Assembly (NCBI GenBank): GCA_016801845.1
Contig: CM028919.1
Span: 1,950,001-2,014,000 of the forward strand
Length of the DNA: 64,000 nt
Source: Polydactylus sextarius
Lineage: Eukaryota > Chordata > Actinopteri > Polynemidae
Reading direction: 5' to 3'
Position numbers and translations under genes: made by a program. A model generated the notes under the pieces. That model searched no databases and had not been told where the DNA came from. It was given only the letters and a program-made list of their open reading frames with translations. Within the stretch, counting starts at the first letter, position 1. Every line of letters begins with the position of its first letter. Below are positions 14,501 to 26,800 of the stretch, in pieces.

Positions 14501-17500
14501 CCACCACTGAAATGCCAATGTTCATTTAATTTGGTGACATATTTTTTTAACATACAACACCATTTGTGCTCTGAGGATAAAATCACTAGTCAGTATGTTA
14601 TACACCACATATGATGGTGGTTGTATTAAACACCGCAGCCACCAGCACTGGATACATACTGCTACTAAAACTGTTCACATAAATACTTTCAGCAGATAAT
14701 TAAATGTATCATGGTAAGTGTTAAAACTTTATTAAATGTTGCTCTTATCATTATGATTCTTTGTCCTGTAGATTTCAATGCAGAGTAGATCAGAATAACA
14801 TCTCCACTCAGAGTTATCATGTCTCTTCACAAAGTTGTCATACATGAGCTCTGATGAGCAACCTGAAGAAACAAGAGTCTCTCTAATGCTTCATGTATGA
14901 AACAGCCAATCAAACCCAGACATGCAATTATCACAAATCAGATCCACTTAGTGTTCAGTGGAAGTACACAACATGTATTCACTGCTACATGATTCCAGTT
15001 CCAGTAGGACTCAAGACAGATGTAGAAGATCTAGAGCTGAACTCGGACAACAGCCTACTGTTCTACCAATTAACCAGCAAGTAAAAACAGGCCTGAGACC
15101 CCGAGTGTAACAGGACCTCACCCTAACCCATTAACATTAAATAAAATTTAGTCTTGACTTTTCTTTCAGTCAGCAGGATCAGCAGAAATGTACCAAAGCA
15201 TTCCAGTGTCAGATGATATATTACATTTTTTCAGTTGTTCCAGTGTGTTCAGGGTTTATCTGGAATCTTCTAAAACATATAGAAAACCTCCAAAGGGTAG
15301 AACTCAGGAGGCATCTTCATCGGAAACCCAAACTACTTCAACTGTGACTTTAAGGCACAACAAAGCTTTGAGCTCCTCCAGACAAAATTCATTTCAGCCA
15401 CTTGTATCCACCATCTCTTTTTTTCCAAGTCTCTAATCACAGGTTGTTACCATATGTCAAATGCTAAATCAATGATTTCACCTTCGGGCTCAAGCCTTCT
15501 CAACAAACCAATACAACTGGTGAAAAAGACTTGAAGATACTTCAAGATACCAGAACTACCAAGTGGAAAGGAGCAGTGCACCAGCGTTAGATGAAGTCAA
15601 ATCTCAATCCTACGGTTTTATTCTTGGTTATTCTTTGGTTCATCTGCACCAAACAAAAAGCACAGAGCTGGATCTCTTCCCTCCCCGGCTGCACTTTCAG
15701 ATCCAATCCATGAATGCGTTGACCAAACAGTGGTGAACCTAACATCTGTTTCAAGACAGGAGACAACTGAACATTCAGTTGTAGATCAGAAATGATCAAG
15801 CAGTATCATGTTGATCTTTCAACTCACGTATGAATGTTTTACAGTCCTTGAACTGTGTGAGTTCCTGAGGTTTGATTCCAGTAAAAACACAGTGTTACTC
15901 AGCCGCCCCCCAGAAAGCACCGAGGCTCCTGACCTTTCAGTTAGTTAGAGAGAGTCAGCTAAAAGGTGAATGTGTAAAATGAAAACACAGAATTCTCTGT
16001 CACAGGTGGTTATGAAGGGAAGATTTTCCCTCTGGTGAGTAGTCACTAATCAGCCAGAGCCTTTGATTTTCTTCCCAACTGTGCTTTCATATTACTGTGA
16101 CAACCTCAGACGTACTGTAATAGAGCTAAAAGAAAACTCCTTATCGCTAACCTTGGGGGGTGTTGAAAGAATTTGCATGATACTGTGCAGATGTGCTAAG
16201 TGAATCAGCGTTTTGTTCTGCCTTTCATCTCAGCCACAAAAAGCTACATTCAAAATGGCTGCTTCCCCAAATCAGCTCTAAGCTCCTGCCTTCTTCTCAT
16301 GCAGCTGAGGAAGCAAGGGGATCATTAGACATCAGTATCTGTTTGTCCTCTCCGTTACCGTTTCATCATCCCCCTCCTCCTCCCGCTCATCCTCTTCTTT
16401 TCAGCCCATCCTGTAAAATACTGACTTGCATTGCACCCTCATCTGCTCATAAGGCTGCTTTCAATCTGCCATACCGTCGAACACTCAACCCATCTCCTCA
16501 CATGCCACCACAGCCTTTGTCCAAAAATACTGAGGATACACTGATATTAATGACGGCATCATTTACCAAACAAGGTAAATACCAACATCAGCATTTGAAC
16601 TGGATTCAGACAATTGAAGAAAAGCTCAGAGAATAAAGCCAAAACCCAGAACCTGTCAAAAACTAACAACCCCTTCGAATGCACTACTAATTTTTCTTTA
16701 TCAAATACAATATAAAGGAAACATAATTCTCACCTCATTTAAGTCCCAACAGAAACTGTGATAAAACCACTGAAATTTATGCAACACATTTGTGTGTCAG
16801 ATCATCTCAAAAATCACATACTTTTTTTTAAATTTTTTATTTTAAACTAGCATATTATATAATCTAAATAGAAAAAAAAGCACACAGTCAATAACTATGG
16901 AGCATTGGCACCCGGACAGCCAAATAGTAACAGCACACCACATTCGCATATATGCACCGTGCAGCCGTTTGCTGGTTCGAATCCCGAGTTGAGCAGTGAT
17001 GCCACTGGTTACTGTCCTTTTATTCAACTCGTTCTCTTTAATATTTGACAACAACAAGAATCGTACTGCAAACCAAATACTGACTCTTTCACATCTGTTA
17101 TCCACCATCACTCACTATCACTATCACTACATGCTTGAAAACTCCACTGCTTGATATGTCCTACACATTGCACCTTTATCAGACCACAAGCTTTGCCAGA
17201 TGATGTTAAACTGCAACAAAAATTGAGTCAGTGAGCTCCACTCTCTCCACTCTTATTAAACCAACTACTACTGTCACTGATAATTTAACTCTCTTCTCAT
17301 TCCTCACATACCTTACATTTAGAATAAACAAATACATATTTCATCATTTTCATTCACTTCTACTGGAAATGTGGACAGACATAAACATGTCTTCCTGGTT
17401 TCCTGAGCTGTGTGACAACATAAAAGGAAATCTAAAGAGCTCTGCTTTTAAAATAAAAACATGAAATTCTAAAACACAGAACAGCTCATTGTTACTTATT

Positions 17501-20500
17501 ATAAAGTGTTTGCTACATATAGGAGTTTAGTGTAGAGTGGAGCCACAGTGTGTTCCTGAGGTTGAGAGAAATCCTAGCTCACTTCACTAGCTGCAGGACA
17601 AAGGAGAACACAAAGCAATCCATCTGTTCTCTCATTGCAGGCCATGTTGCTCTGCTCATTTGGCAGACTTTAGAGTTCTCCCATGTTTGTTCTGTGATAC
17701 ACTCTAATTATCTGTGAATGACCCCTCGGTTCACTCGGGCAGCCTTTGATGAGCCTGGAAGGCTGTCTGCCTAAGTGGCTTTTGAGTGAAGCTCTTCATG
17801 AGATTCTGAAAGCAGCATGGCTGCTCGGCTGAGAGATGAACACAGGGTGACATGCTAACAATGAAGACGATGAGATGCGGACACAAGAGCTCATTAAGTG
17901 TGCAGTCAAATGTGCCACTTGTGACAAGAAACATACATACACATGTACAGTACTGTGTAAAAGTTATAGGCACCCCCACATGTTGTGTTTTAGCAGTGCT
18001 TTGAAGACCGTACATATTTATCTCTCACTTTCTTTATGCAGATATAACAAGAAACAGGAAATTTGTACAATTAATTTAAGGACACGTAAAATGTACTAAT
18101 GACTCTGGATTCACACTCTGGCCATCCCCAGATTTATTGCCCCAGCAGTGCTTCAGTAACCAACAATGACAAGGAATAAGCTGATAACAAAGTCACTGTT
18201 CCACACTCAGACCATTGATAGACATGTCTAACCTGCCATAAGCTGTTGGCACATCCAGATGTGATGGGGTCTTGGGATCAGCCACTTACTTCACTTTGGA
18301 CTCACCCAAAAGAGATGCTGCAGTGACAAGCATATTGGCAAGGAATTATGAGTTGGGGCCACCAAAAACATGCTTTAGGTCTCTCGTGACCCTCTTTATT
18401 GTACCGAGGGGGGAATTCTGCCCTAGTTTGCCTCATTGGGACTCTTTCGATATCATCCTTTGGCCACTGGCTTTTCCAGGTTTGATCAAGGTGAGATCAG
18501 CAGCTGACGTCAAGACTCCTGTCACATCTGGATCTGCTAACAGCTTATGTCAGGCTAGACATGTCTATCAGTGATCTGAGTGTAACTCGGCCAACAGCTT
18601 ACCCCTTGTGGTTGTACACTGAAGCACTGCTGGGGCAATAAATCTGGGGGTGGCCAGAGTCTGAACACATTTCCTGTATTTTCTAATTATATCTGCATAA
18701 AGAAAGTGAGAGATAAATATGTATGGTCTTTACAGCACTGCTAAAACACAACATGTGGGGTGCCTATAACTTTTACACATTACTATAGGTTAGAGGACAC
18801 AATGATGATGATTTCATGATGATTTCATCCAATACAAAGGCATTTAAGGTGAAACTATTGCTGCTGCTAGTACATACACTGAGTCAGTGGTTTATAAGAG
18901 CCATCTGGCTCGTGATAATTAGGTATAGTGCAATCTAATCCAACAGTCCTGAAATAAAATCCATCTTCATGAAGGTTTTGATGTTTCTGCCAAATGTGCC
19001 TTTCAACATCTAAAGAGCCATCACATCCACACAGATCATTGACATTTTACTTGTGGAAACAGAAACAACTTGTTTGATAGTGTTTTAGCCAAGCTAAATG
19101 TTAGTCAAGAAGCTGCCAAGTTAAACTTTTTCACCTTTTTAGTCAAACATGCTTGTTTTGTGTGACTCACTGGCTTGTCCCAGCATGGCAAGATGTTAGC
19201 AAACTAGTCTTAGGTGGAAATGACCAAAAAGTGCAAAAACACAATGGAAACCCAGCTGGTTAGAGGACTCAATGTGACAGTCTGTGTTTTCAGTTTCGCA
19301 TCTGCTCGGTTATCTGACGATTTGAGCTCCAGCGTTCAGTGATTTGGTTAAATTACACAATGAACCACATGTTGATGAACGCTTCTCTACTGCTGTCAGT
19401 TAAGTTCCCACTTCAGTCGATGGAAACAGCAGCAGCCAGTCAGGAGAGAAGCATCAAACTGTGTCAGCATTTTACTTTAAGGAGGTGCGGCCCCAAGTGG
19501 GGGTGTTTAAGTACCTTGGGGAGGGTGACAGATGGACCAGTAGCATCAGCAGTAAAACAGGTGTTGTATTGGACTATTGTGATAAACAAGGAACTAAGGT
19601 GGAAGGCAATCAGGCAGTTAAGCAGTCTGAACCTCACCTATAGTTATGAGTGTTGGGTAGTGACTGAAAGAATGAGGTCATGGTTACGTGAGTGTCCTCT
19701 GCAGGGCGTCTGGACTCAGCCTCAGAGATATAGTCCTGAGCTCAGAGTAGAACTGCAGCCACACCATGGAGACAGCCTGATCACAGACACAAACCACCTC
19801 AAGTGGCTTCTTTCCAAGATATCTCAGGTTAGACCAAGGACAGGCTGGAGAGATTATTCACTTCAGCTAGTCTTGGAACACCTCTGTGTCCCACAGGAAA
19901 AGCTGCAAAGTATCACTGGTGAGTAGGACACCTGTACTACCTTGTTGACCTGCTGCCACAGCAACCTGACCTTGAATAATTGATGAAAATGGATGAGTGG
20001 AAAGTACTAAACAATTATTTAATGAAACCACCCATCCATCTAACTCCCAGCAGGACAACAAATATAAATATGTTTATTATTAGTGAAATCCAAATTTCTC
20101 TCCATTACATAACTTTCTCTCACTGCGTAGTCACTGGCCACCAACCTGCAACAGAGAAAGTACCTAAATATACATGTGAATTAGTGTTTATTACCAACAA
20201 ACATATACATTATAAAATACTATTGCTACTCATCGTCACAGCTCCCATCACAGGTAAAGAATCACTTTGTCCTTCTCATCGTTGGCCTGTTGTCACTTTG
20301 TCTCTTCCCTTTAAGACACAAAAAAATACACTGCAGGAAAAATCAACAGCATAAAGACACTAAACAAGTGTGTGGCTGCTGTACTGTCTCCTCACCTCTA
20401 TGACTTCATAGTAATTAGGTGGCTCGCCACCTCCCTGTATTAAATCAGCACCATGCATTAATTCTAATCAGCATGTGTAGCCAGGCTTGACCAGCAGGGC

Positions 20501-23500
20501 CCGAGGGGCTGTGCAGAGTCTGTGTGTGAGTTTGTGAGAGTGTGTGCATGTTGAGAGGGAGTGTGGAGTGTGTGCATGTCATATCCACAAGGCCAGCCAT
20601 GCTGAACCATGCTCTTCAAGGTTCACTACAGCTCTCTTGCTGCAGTGGAGCACTTTTTGTCAGAGCAGGTGGTCTCTGACCTTTGCAGCAGCAGCCTCCT
20701 CGGTGAACCTGGCCGAGCTGTGGCCTTTAAACAAACACCAGCACAAATCACTCACTGGATATCAAATGGCATTACCTTTATCCTACCAGTGGGATTTCTG
20801 ATGCAAAATGTTGAAACAGCTTAACACTCGAATGCCTATTTGATGTCAATTTCAAAAATAAAACCACAAATTAGGTTATTTTAATTTCCACATCCGCCTT
20901 TTCACTCATGGACTAGTACACATACAGAAGCATGATTAAGAGGACAATTAATTGCTGATGGCATACTAAGTGTGTTAAGACTAGGGGTGGAACTTGTATA
21001 GTATGAAACACTGCTATGACTTTGTACCAGTAGAGCCCCCATACACCTAAAACTGCAATGACATAACTACACCAGTAGAAGGCAGCAAAGATCTAAACTC
21101 TACCTGGACTGTCAGAGGGAGTAGGAAGATTTGCTGCATGTTTCCAAAACATAGGCTCCACTTGGGACGTCCCAAAACGAGAATAGGACCTGTCAATATG
21201 GATACAATCCCTTGTTTGTTGTAATGTATTTTAACAAAAGCCCATCCAACATCACACTACACTAATGATGACCTACAGCAGTGGCACAAATGTACAAAAT
21301 GACAAATCAAAACAAGTTCAGAGATAAGTTTGATGAAGGACTAACACAGTTCAGTCCACGAGTTTTGTAACAGCTGTACTATCACTAGTATCACTATCAA
21401 AACAGGATCAAGGATAAAAATCAATGAGGTTTTCCAACATTGATGACACCATTTGTATAGGAGATGATCAGTGACAGGTTGGTGCAAATTACAAATTAAA
21501 GAAAAAACTCTAGACCAGGTTAATTTTGCTGGTATTTTATTATAGTGATGTAACCAGGTTAAAAGAGATCCACCGTTACAGGGTAGAAAACTGCCTTTTT
21601 TCTTACATCACAGTTAAATACTGTTCATATCAGTTACTGTAGGTTTAAGTTCGTGTTGTGACATGTAAAGACCAAATGACCAAATGAGTGAATTTGAACA
21701 AAATGGACATAAGATAGGATGCTGTAGTAGCACTGTGGTGTGAAAAGCCATAATCACATGCGAAGCCTCCTCTATAAAAGCAAACGTCCATGTTGCCCTG
21801 AACTAAAAGGGTTCAACACCTGTAGCTGTGCTGGTGATGAAAAACTACAAATAATTCACTTAAAGCTTGTAAGTTTCTGTGGCTTGGAGCTTAGTTTCAC
21901 ATAGTGTCAGACTTCAGCCTATTTTTCTGTTTGCTGATCACTGTAATCATGACGGAGCTGTATTTGAGCAGAGGTAATTTAGCGCCACGCAGACCAAACA
22001 AATATTCCTGCTGCTTCGCATTAAAACCTTTCCACAAGCGAACTGCTGGGTGTTTTTGTTATGAGGTTACTATAGGAAATGCAGCATGTTTGTCACTGAG
22101 TTAATTTAGTTTGTTCAATCAAAATAGCTCTACGCAACAAGAAGTGTGCTGTTTTATAAACAAGGTCAAATGGAACAAGTGGAAACATGAACAGAGCTGT
22201 TAGAGTGGTGGTTAGAGCCATCGAGGTAAACAACTCTTTTCAGCTTGCTTCAGTGGAAGCAGCTTGCCCTTGTGGAAAAACCAAGAAGTTCGTATCTACC
22301 TTGGACTTGAGTGCCCAGTACTCCTCTGTGCCGTGTTCCACATGCCTGAACGCAGTCAGATAGTCGTAGCTGATGACCGCCGTCTGCACACAAACACAAG
22401 CACAACATGTAAAGAGCTGAACTTTCATCTGAAGCATCACAGTAGAATGATACTGAATCAATAAGCTGTATGGTTAATATGAATAAAGCCACTTAAAGAA
22501 GGATTGAGTGACATGATAGAGACCTGGCTTGAAGCATAATACTGACGGCAGAAACAACATATTGTTCCCTGACATGTTGACATGATGTTGACATGATGCT
22601 TCACTAAAGCACGTCTTTGATGACTGGTGGGCAGTGATGCATCATATAGAGAACTTATGACTAATGATTAAAGTTATCAGTCATCTGAATCTTTTCCATA
22701 TCACTGTGGTGTACATGTGTATCACTGTGGGCCTCTATCATGAAGCAAACTGAACTGATTCTTGTTCTCTCTATGAGGTCTAATGTTCCTGAACCAGAAT
22801 AATTGATGTCATGATTCTGGTTATCAGGCTGTGAGCATGGAAAACACAGCACAGAGCAGCTGGGTTGAAAATGGTTCACTGTTGCAAAACATGTCAAAGA
22901 GCTGAAAATGCAAAAGCCTTGATATGTGTTTTTTTATCTCTGGGTCGACACTGAATGCAGGTGTCCATCCATATCACTCTGGATTATGGATCACTGTACA
23001 GCGTGATTAAACATGCTGGAATAGGAGTAGTAGTTTTCCTGCTTTCACTTGTACTTTATTCAATAAAACGGTGTCTTTTTTACTTTTACAGTTAGGTGTT
23101 AGATGTCACTGTTCTCTGGTGCTCCGTGTGGTTTCTTCTTTAAAACAGGTGGTCATGATGGTCTCTTACTAAGAGTTTCAGCCACCGTCACATTTACGAG
23201 ACCACAACACCCGAAGGCAGAACTGCTGCTGCCGAGAAGACTGGACAGTACAGTGACTCGTTATCAGGAAGTGATGAAATGGGACCAGGGACAGCTGGTT
23301 AGCACATCAACATCAGCTTAAGCCAAGGCCATACACATTAGCAGGTTTAAATGTATGAATCATTGATACAGGGTGATAGAAAGTTTCATATGAAGAAGTA
23401 AATGTTTGATGAGGTCAACAGATCATTATCCCACTGGTCTTGATGCATGATACAGGGCTAAATTTAAACTGTTGTCAAACAAAACATGAACGAATCAAGA

Positions 23501-23720
23501 CAAAAACATAAAACATCTCATCTGTGACTCTGCATCAAATTCACCATCTCTAAATCAAATCTAGGAGCAGAGGTGTGAAGTGACTCACAGTGGCTGCAGC
23601 TCGTCCGAAACGGATGATGCTCAGGTCATTGAGCTCCAGCTGTCTGTTGTACAGGTAAAACCCTGAGGAGGCCAACACTGCTGTGGCCAGAGAGGAGACT
23701 CTGAGGAGCCGACCAGCCAT
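2124..23720 (-). CDS. adck1: aarF domain-containing kinase 1 (ADCK1), 5' part
   Basis: UbiB-family atypical protein kinase; mammalian ADCK1 is mitochondrial. Three coding exons lie in the window: 23589-23720 (44 codons from the ATG), 22300-22383 (28 codons) and 2124-2327 (68 codons). All junctions are phase 0, giving 140 residues of a protein of about 520-530. The N-terminus has a short basic stretch and a hydrophobic segment (residues about 8-22), fitting an organelle-targeted, membrane-attached protein. The third exon carries the family KxGQ motif in TFIKVGQHLGALDYLLP, close to identical to the human protein as I recall it. The kinase catalytic exons lie left of the window. A probable noncoding first exon sits near 26.5 kb. 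The intron between the second and third coding exons is about 20 kb. The intron after the third coding exon starts with a GC donor. Confidence 0.93.
3520..3650 (+). mobile_element. LINE endonuclease remnant
   Basis: The plus-strand translation contains DVDVIVWTETWCQNDLL followed by CPPAYYEV. This resembles the 'LTETW...CPPGY' block of the AP-endonuclease domain in fish L2/Rex-type non-LTR retrotransposons. It is isolated and short, with no intact ORF around it, so it is a dead fragment. Confidence 0.55.
4083..4163. repeat. (AT)n dinucleotide repeat
   Basis: Nearly pure alternating TA/AT of about 75 bp, with a few G interruptions at the edges. Self-complementary and able to extrude a cruciform; likely polymorphic. 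Confidence 0.97.
10326..10460 (+). repeat. Teleost dispersed repeat, degraded copy
   Basis: Starts with TTCCATTTATATAGCACCAAATCACA, closely resembling the common fish repeat that begins 'TTTATATAGCGCCAAATCAC', and continues with a degraded body. The better-preserved relative in this window is at 40.89-41.18 kb. Class uncertain (often annotated as a non-autonomous or LINE 3'-end repeat). Confidence 0.55.
17946..18787. mobile_element. Tc1/mariner-like foldback element with long inverted repeats
   Basis: The outer ends carry AAAAGTTATAGGCAC at 17958 and its reverse complement near 18765, both just inside TA dinucleotides, as in Tc1/mariner insertions. Homology between the arms runs inward for about 280-330 bp: 17946 to about 18277 pairs with about 18509 to 18787. 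Paired blocks include the CCCCAGATTTATTGCCCCAG segment near 18126 with its complement near 18625-18650, and the GATAGACATGTCTA segment near 18217 with its complement near 18560. The central loop is about 230 bp and encodes no transposase, so this is a non-autonomous (MITE/foldback) copy inside the ADCK1 intron. Confidence 0.85.
18788..22299 (-). other. adck1: Large ADCK1 intron, right portion
   Basis: Intron sequence between the foldback element and coding exon 2. It holds one LINE 3'-end remnant (19.46-19.99 kb) and a low-repeat stretch near 20.39-20.52 kb containing ATTA/TAAT-type sites. Open frames here are short and unsupported. Confidence 0.6.
19462..19990 (+). mobile_element. LINE reverse-transcriptase 3'-end remnant
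   Basis: Spread over more than one frame, the plus strand encodes FKYLGEGDR, VVLDYCDKQG, ECWVVTERMRSWLR and RPRTGWRDYSLQLVLEHLCVPQE. These match the C-terminal part of a common teleost LINE ORF ('EVFKYLG... ELWVMTERMRS... GRPRTRWRDYVSRLAWERLGVP'). It ends near AAAATGGATGAGTGG, a typical 3' tail. Frameshifts and substitutions show it is dead. Confidence 0.8.
22300..22383 (-). CDS. adck1: ADCK1 coding exon 2
   Basis: 28 codons beginning TAVISYDYLTAF and ending ALKSK, matching the recalled vertebrate ADCK1 segment. Acceptor TTTGTGTGCAG, donor AAG|GTAGAT, phase 0 on both sides. It joins in frame to the exons at 23.6 kb and 2.3 kb. Confidence 0.92.
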
Positions 23721-23728
23721 CAGTGGCC
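23589..23728 (-). CDS. adck1: ADCK1 exon with start codon
   Basis: The exon begins at 23728 after acceptor GACCCACAG, has 8 nt of 5' UTR, and starts translation at 23720 (MAGRLLRVSS...). Donor ACT|GTGAGT. The 44 codons include a hydrophobic stretch and the conserved FGRAAAT segment. An AG immediately before the UTR remnant implies an upstream noncoding exon. Confidence 0.9.
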
Positions 23729-26485
23729 CTGTGGGTCCAAGAACAACCATGAAGGTTATGTTACAATACTCACACACTGCAGCTTCACAGAGTGACACTG
23801 TTTCTGTGTGCATTGATTAGCTGTGATTCTTTCCTCTGAGGAGACAGTCAAACAAACTCTGTCTATAAAACACCTGCCTGGAAATCTGGAAACTAAATAA
23901 AATGGATGAACACATTTGTGTGTGTGTACTCTAGAAAATGCTAGGTGACTGTTCCCATGTCATTAGATTAGCTACAATACAAGGTTTGGGACAGATTCAA
24001 ATCTGAGTTCTCTGAATCATGTTAGCCCCACTGCTGTAGTAGGAATTACACCCGAGGTTTAGTCCTGTAGAAATCACAGAGAACACCTGTAGGGGGCCCT
24101 GTTGTCCTGTCTGAGATTGAACTTAAACCTGCTGCACACATTTGCGGGTTTAACAGAAGTCTAAGTTGATAAAGTTCAGTGTAAGGACACATTTGATCCA
24201 CAGTACTTACCTGACAGTCTATGTTCTCTGATCCTGATTTTAAAAGCAGAAGTCTACCAGCTGTGATGGAAACAGTTGAAGTATCCACAAAAAAAAAAAA
24301 AACTTTGACAATAAATCTCAAGTTTATGAAGTCAGACAACTCATATTAGAGACAGACAACAAATTATTACTGCAATCAATGTCAGTGTGGAGCTCTAATC
24401 TGACCCTCAGTGATTCTCCTTCCATCTGAAAACTTTGCTATAGCTATAAGTTGTCTGATTTTTCCGATATGGTTCATATTTGTCTTATGAACTAGGAGTC
24501 GGTAACAGACACAGACTAATGTGAAATGTGGATCTGACTGTGCTGACTCATGGACACAGGAGCTTGTACCACCGTAGCAGTTGTGTGCAGATGTCTGTTT
24601 GGTGAAACAGTGGGACTTCTAGGTGTCATGAAGTGATGACCAAATGTAGCCAGCAGAGGGTGCTACCAGATAAGAGTTGTGAAGTTGGACTGGAAGTCTT
24701 CAGCTACAACATATCACGTGTGCAGTATGTTCCTACAACAAAAACTCTACCTCTGTTTAAGATCACAGGTTCTTAATAATACTTCAACAAAATTGATATA
24801 GTTACTACTAGAGTCTGCTTGATGAGGAAGATGAGAACTACTCTAGTTCCAATGGTGTATTAAGTACCCGAACATCACACTAGATTCGAAGTACAGATCC
24901 TCGACCAAGTATGTAGTATTTACTGTGCTTAAGCATGACAAGTAATCTATAATGAAAAGTCCTTAAGTTATGAAAGTAAAAGTACAAGTGCATGTTAATA
25001 ACAACAGAAGACTATCATGAAGTTTATCCAGCACTTTAAAGCCTTCAACAATCTTCATAGACAATGTCTTAAGTCTGAACTAAAGAACAACAGCTGATAT
25101 TTTCCCCAAAATATCCGTTTGATATTGAGATTGTTAATGTTTCTCCGTTATCCACCCTTTAAGATGGAGCCTACATCAACCTTCAAAAATGGTTTTGATG
25201 GTTTAAACAGTCACAGATGGACTTAGAGCACAGAGAACCAGAGCACTGGAGAAAAACCACATTTATTTTCATCACTCAACATTGAAAATGGATCAGCTAA
25301 AGTGTGTCATTAAGTTAGAAAATGTAGTGAAGTTAAAGTAAAAGTTGAGAGAATAAAAACAAGTAAAATACAGATACTCTCCAAACATACTGAAGTACAG
25401 TAGCAAACTATTATTACTTTTTTTACTATACAACACTGTCCAGCACACAGCTGATGAAAACAAGTATTTCAAGGTCCACCTTCAAATATAATTATTGCTT
25501 TGAAATTCTCATCACTAACACTGATTCCAAGAAACCCCAACGAGACAGATAAGACAAGAAAGACACAGTTCAACAGCTTTAACAGATACAGCACAGAGAG
25601 GAAGAATATGAATGACAAGCAAGAGTGTGGTAGATGAAGATTAGACTGAGATCAGATAATGTTATGGAAGAGAGATGTTATCAAAGCACAGCAATGATAG
25701 CAGTGATAAGACTACAGTAAGTAATACCTAAATATAGACATGCTGAGTATATCTGCTGGTACACGGGCCTGTAGCTGGGATCCAGCAGTGCTGCTGTGTC
25801 GTGTGTCTGTCAGCACGTATAGGTAGAACAGTGCATTCATGGTTTGTTTGTAGAATCTATAACATGTGTTCTTCTGTCCTAGTGGAAGGTAGGAGGCAGA
25901 GAGGAGACAGATGAAGGAGCAGCAGGAAGACACATCTCACACACAGGACACCTGACTGGAGCAGTGTCTGACATCAGATGTTCATTTTACTTTGAAATAA
26001 CTCGAAAAGGTGGAATTGCCATTTGAAAATATAAAGATGTCTGAGCTGCAGATCCTCTCAACGCCCCTGATGTCTAATTAGTTATGGTTCTTAAAACCAC
26101 ACTGAGGAACTGCAGCCACCACTGACGTGGTTGAGGTTGTCTGACACCAATCATGACAAGAAAAGAACTTATAAAAACTAAAAGTGCCATTTATCAAGTC
26201 GACGTTCACCCAGAACACATGTCATTAACTCCTGTTCCTACAAATCAACCTGTCAGGGTTTCATTCAGTGTTTATGTCACACGCTGGTGAATGGCTGATG
26301 ATGCCTGCTGCCGCACACACGTGTCTTACGCAATGACATCGTTTTGTAACGACTGTATTGAAAGACACAAAAACCTCACGACACACCGTCGAGTTCACAC
26401 ACGAGCGACACGTTACAATTATTACCATTTGCACAAAACACCACATAGAGCGTGCGGACGCTAAACCGCCGCCTCTTTCACTCAC
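23729..26485 (-). other. adck1: ADCK1 first intron (5' UTR intron)
   Basis: Lies between the probable noncoding exon at about 26.5 kb and the start-codon exon. I see no supported exons and no strong repeats beyond short homopolymers. Confidence 0.55.
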
Positions 26486-26570
26486 CGGTTTTGTTTTTGA
26501 CCTCTTCTTCGCGAGTTCTCGACGTGGAAGCGAAGACTTCTGGTTAACGTAGTACGACAAGAAAACAAGG
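26486..26570 (-). other. adck1: Probable noncoding exon 1 of ADCK1
   Basis: On the minus strand the sequence reads ...AAACCG|GTGAGTG, a strong 5' splice site at 26485/26486 in a CpG-containing region, upstream of an exon that itself starts with a spliced 5' UTR. The right boundary (transcription start) cannot be read from sequence and is given only roughly. Confidence 0.5.
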
Positions 26571-26800
26571 CTGTTTGAGTCACGTTGAGTCACCAGACAG
26601 GAAGGAGTCCGTCACATGCATGAAGATAAGTTTATGTTGCCTGTAAACAAGACGCGGTGTGTGGGTTAATGCAGTGAGGACGAGCGGCTTCACTGTCACC
26701 GGTTGTCATACATTAAAACTACACCGCGGCCATCTGTGATGACGTCAATTACACGCGTCACACGGAGATCAGCTGTTCTCCAAGGCGAATGTGATGTTCA
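26571..26800 (-). promoter_or_regulatory. adck1: Probable ADCK1 promoter with palindromic CRE
   Basis: A CpG-rich block upstream of the putative exon 1. It contains a full cAMP-response palindrome TGACGTCA at 26740-26747, close to CGCGGCC and ACGCGTC. No TATA box is evident, as is typical for a housekeeping CpG promoter. Assignment to ADCK1 rests on position. Confidence 0.5.

Larger units (their letters stand above)
2328..17945 (-). other. adck1: Large ADCK1 intron, left portion
   Basis: No exon is supported here on either strand. Visible content: a LINE endonuclease remnant near 3.52-3.65 kb, an (AT)n tract at 4.08-4.16 kb, several homopolymer A/T runs (8.53, 12.45, 12.57 kb), an AAT run at 12.71-12.74 kb, a CTG run near 13.39 kb, a dispersed teleost repeat near 10.33 kb and possible SINE-like sequence near 16.95 kb. 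GC-balanced, low-repeat blocks near 5.05-5.4, 7.27-7.43 and 8.0-8.2 kb look unlike the surrounding repeats and may be conserved noncoding DNA (speculative). Confidence 0.6.

Noticed and set aside
16193..16636. 147-residue plus-strand open frame with a proline run
   Set aside because: Low-complexity CT-rich centre, no recognised family, in the middle of the ADCK1 intron.
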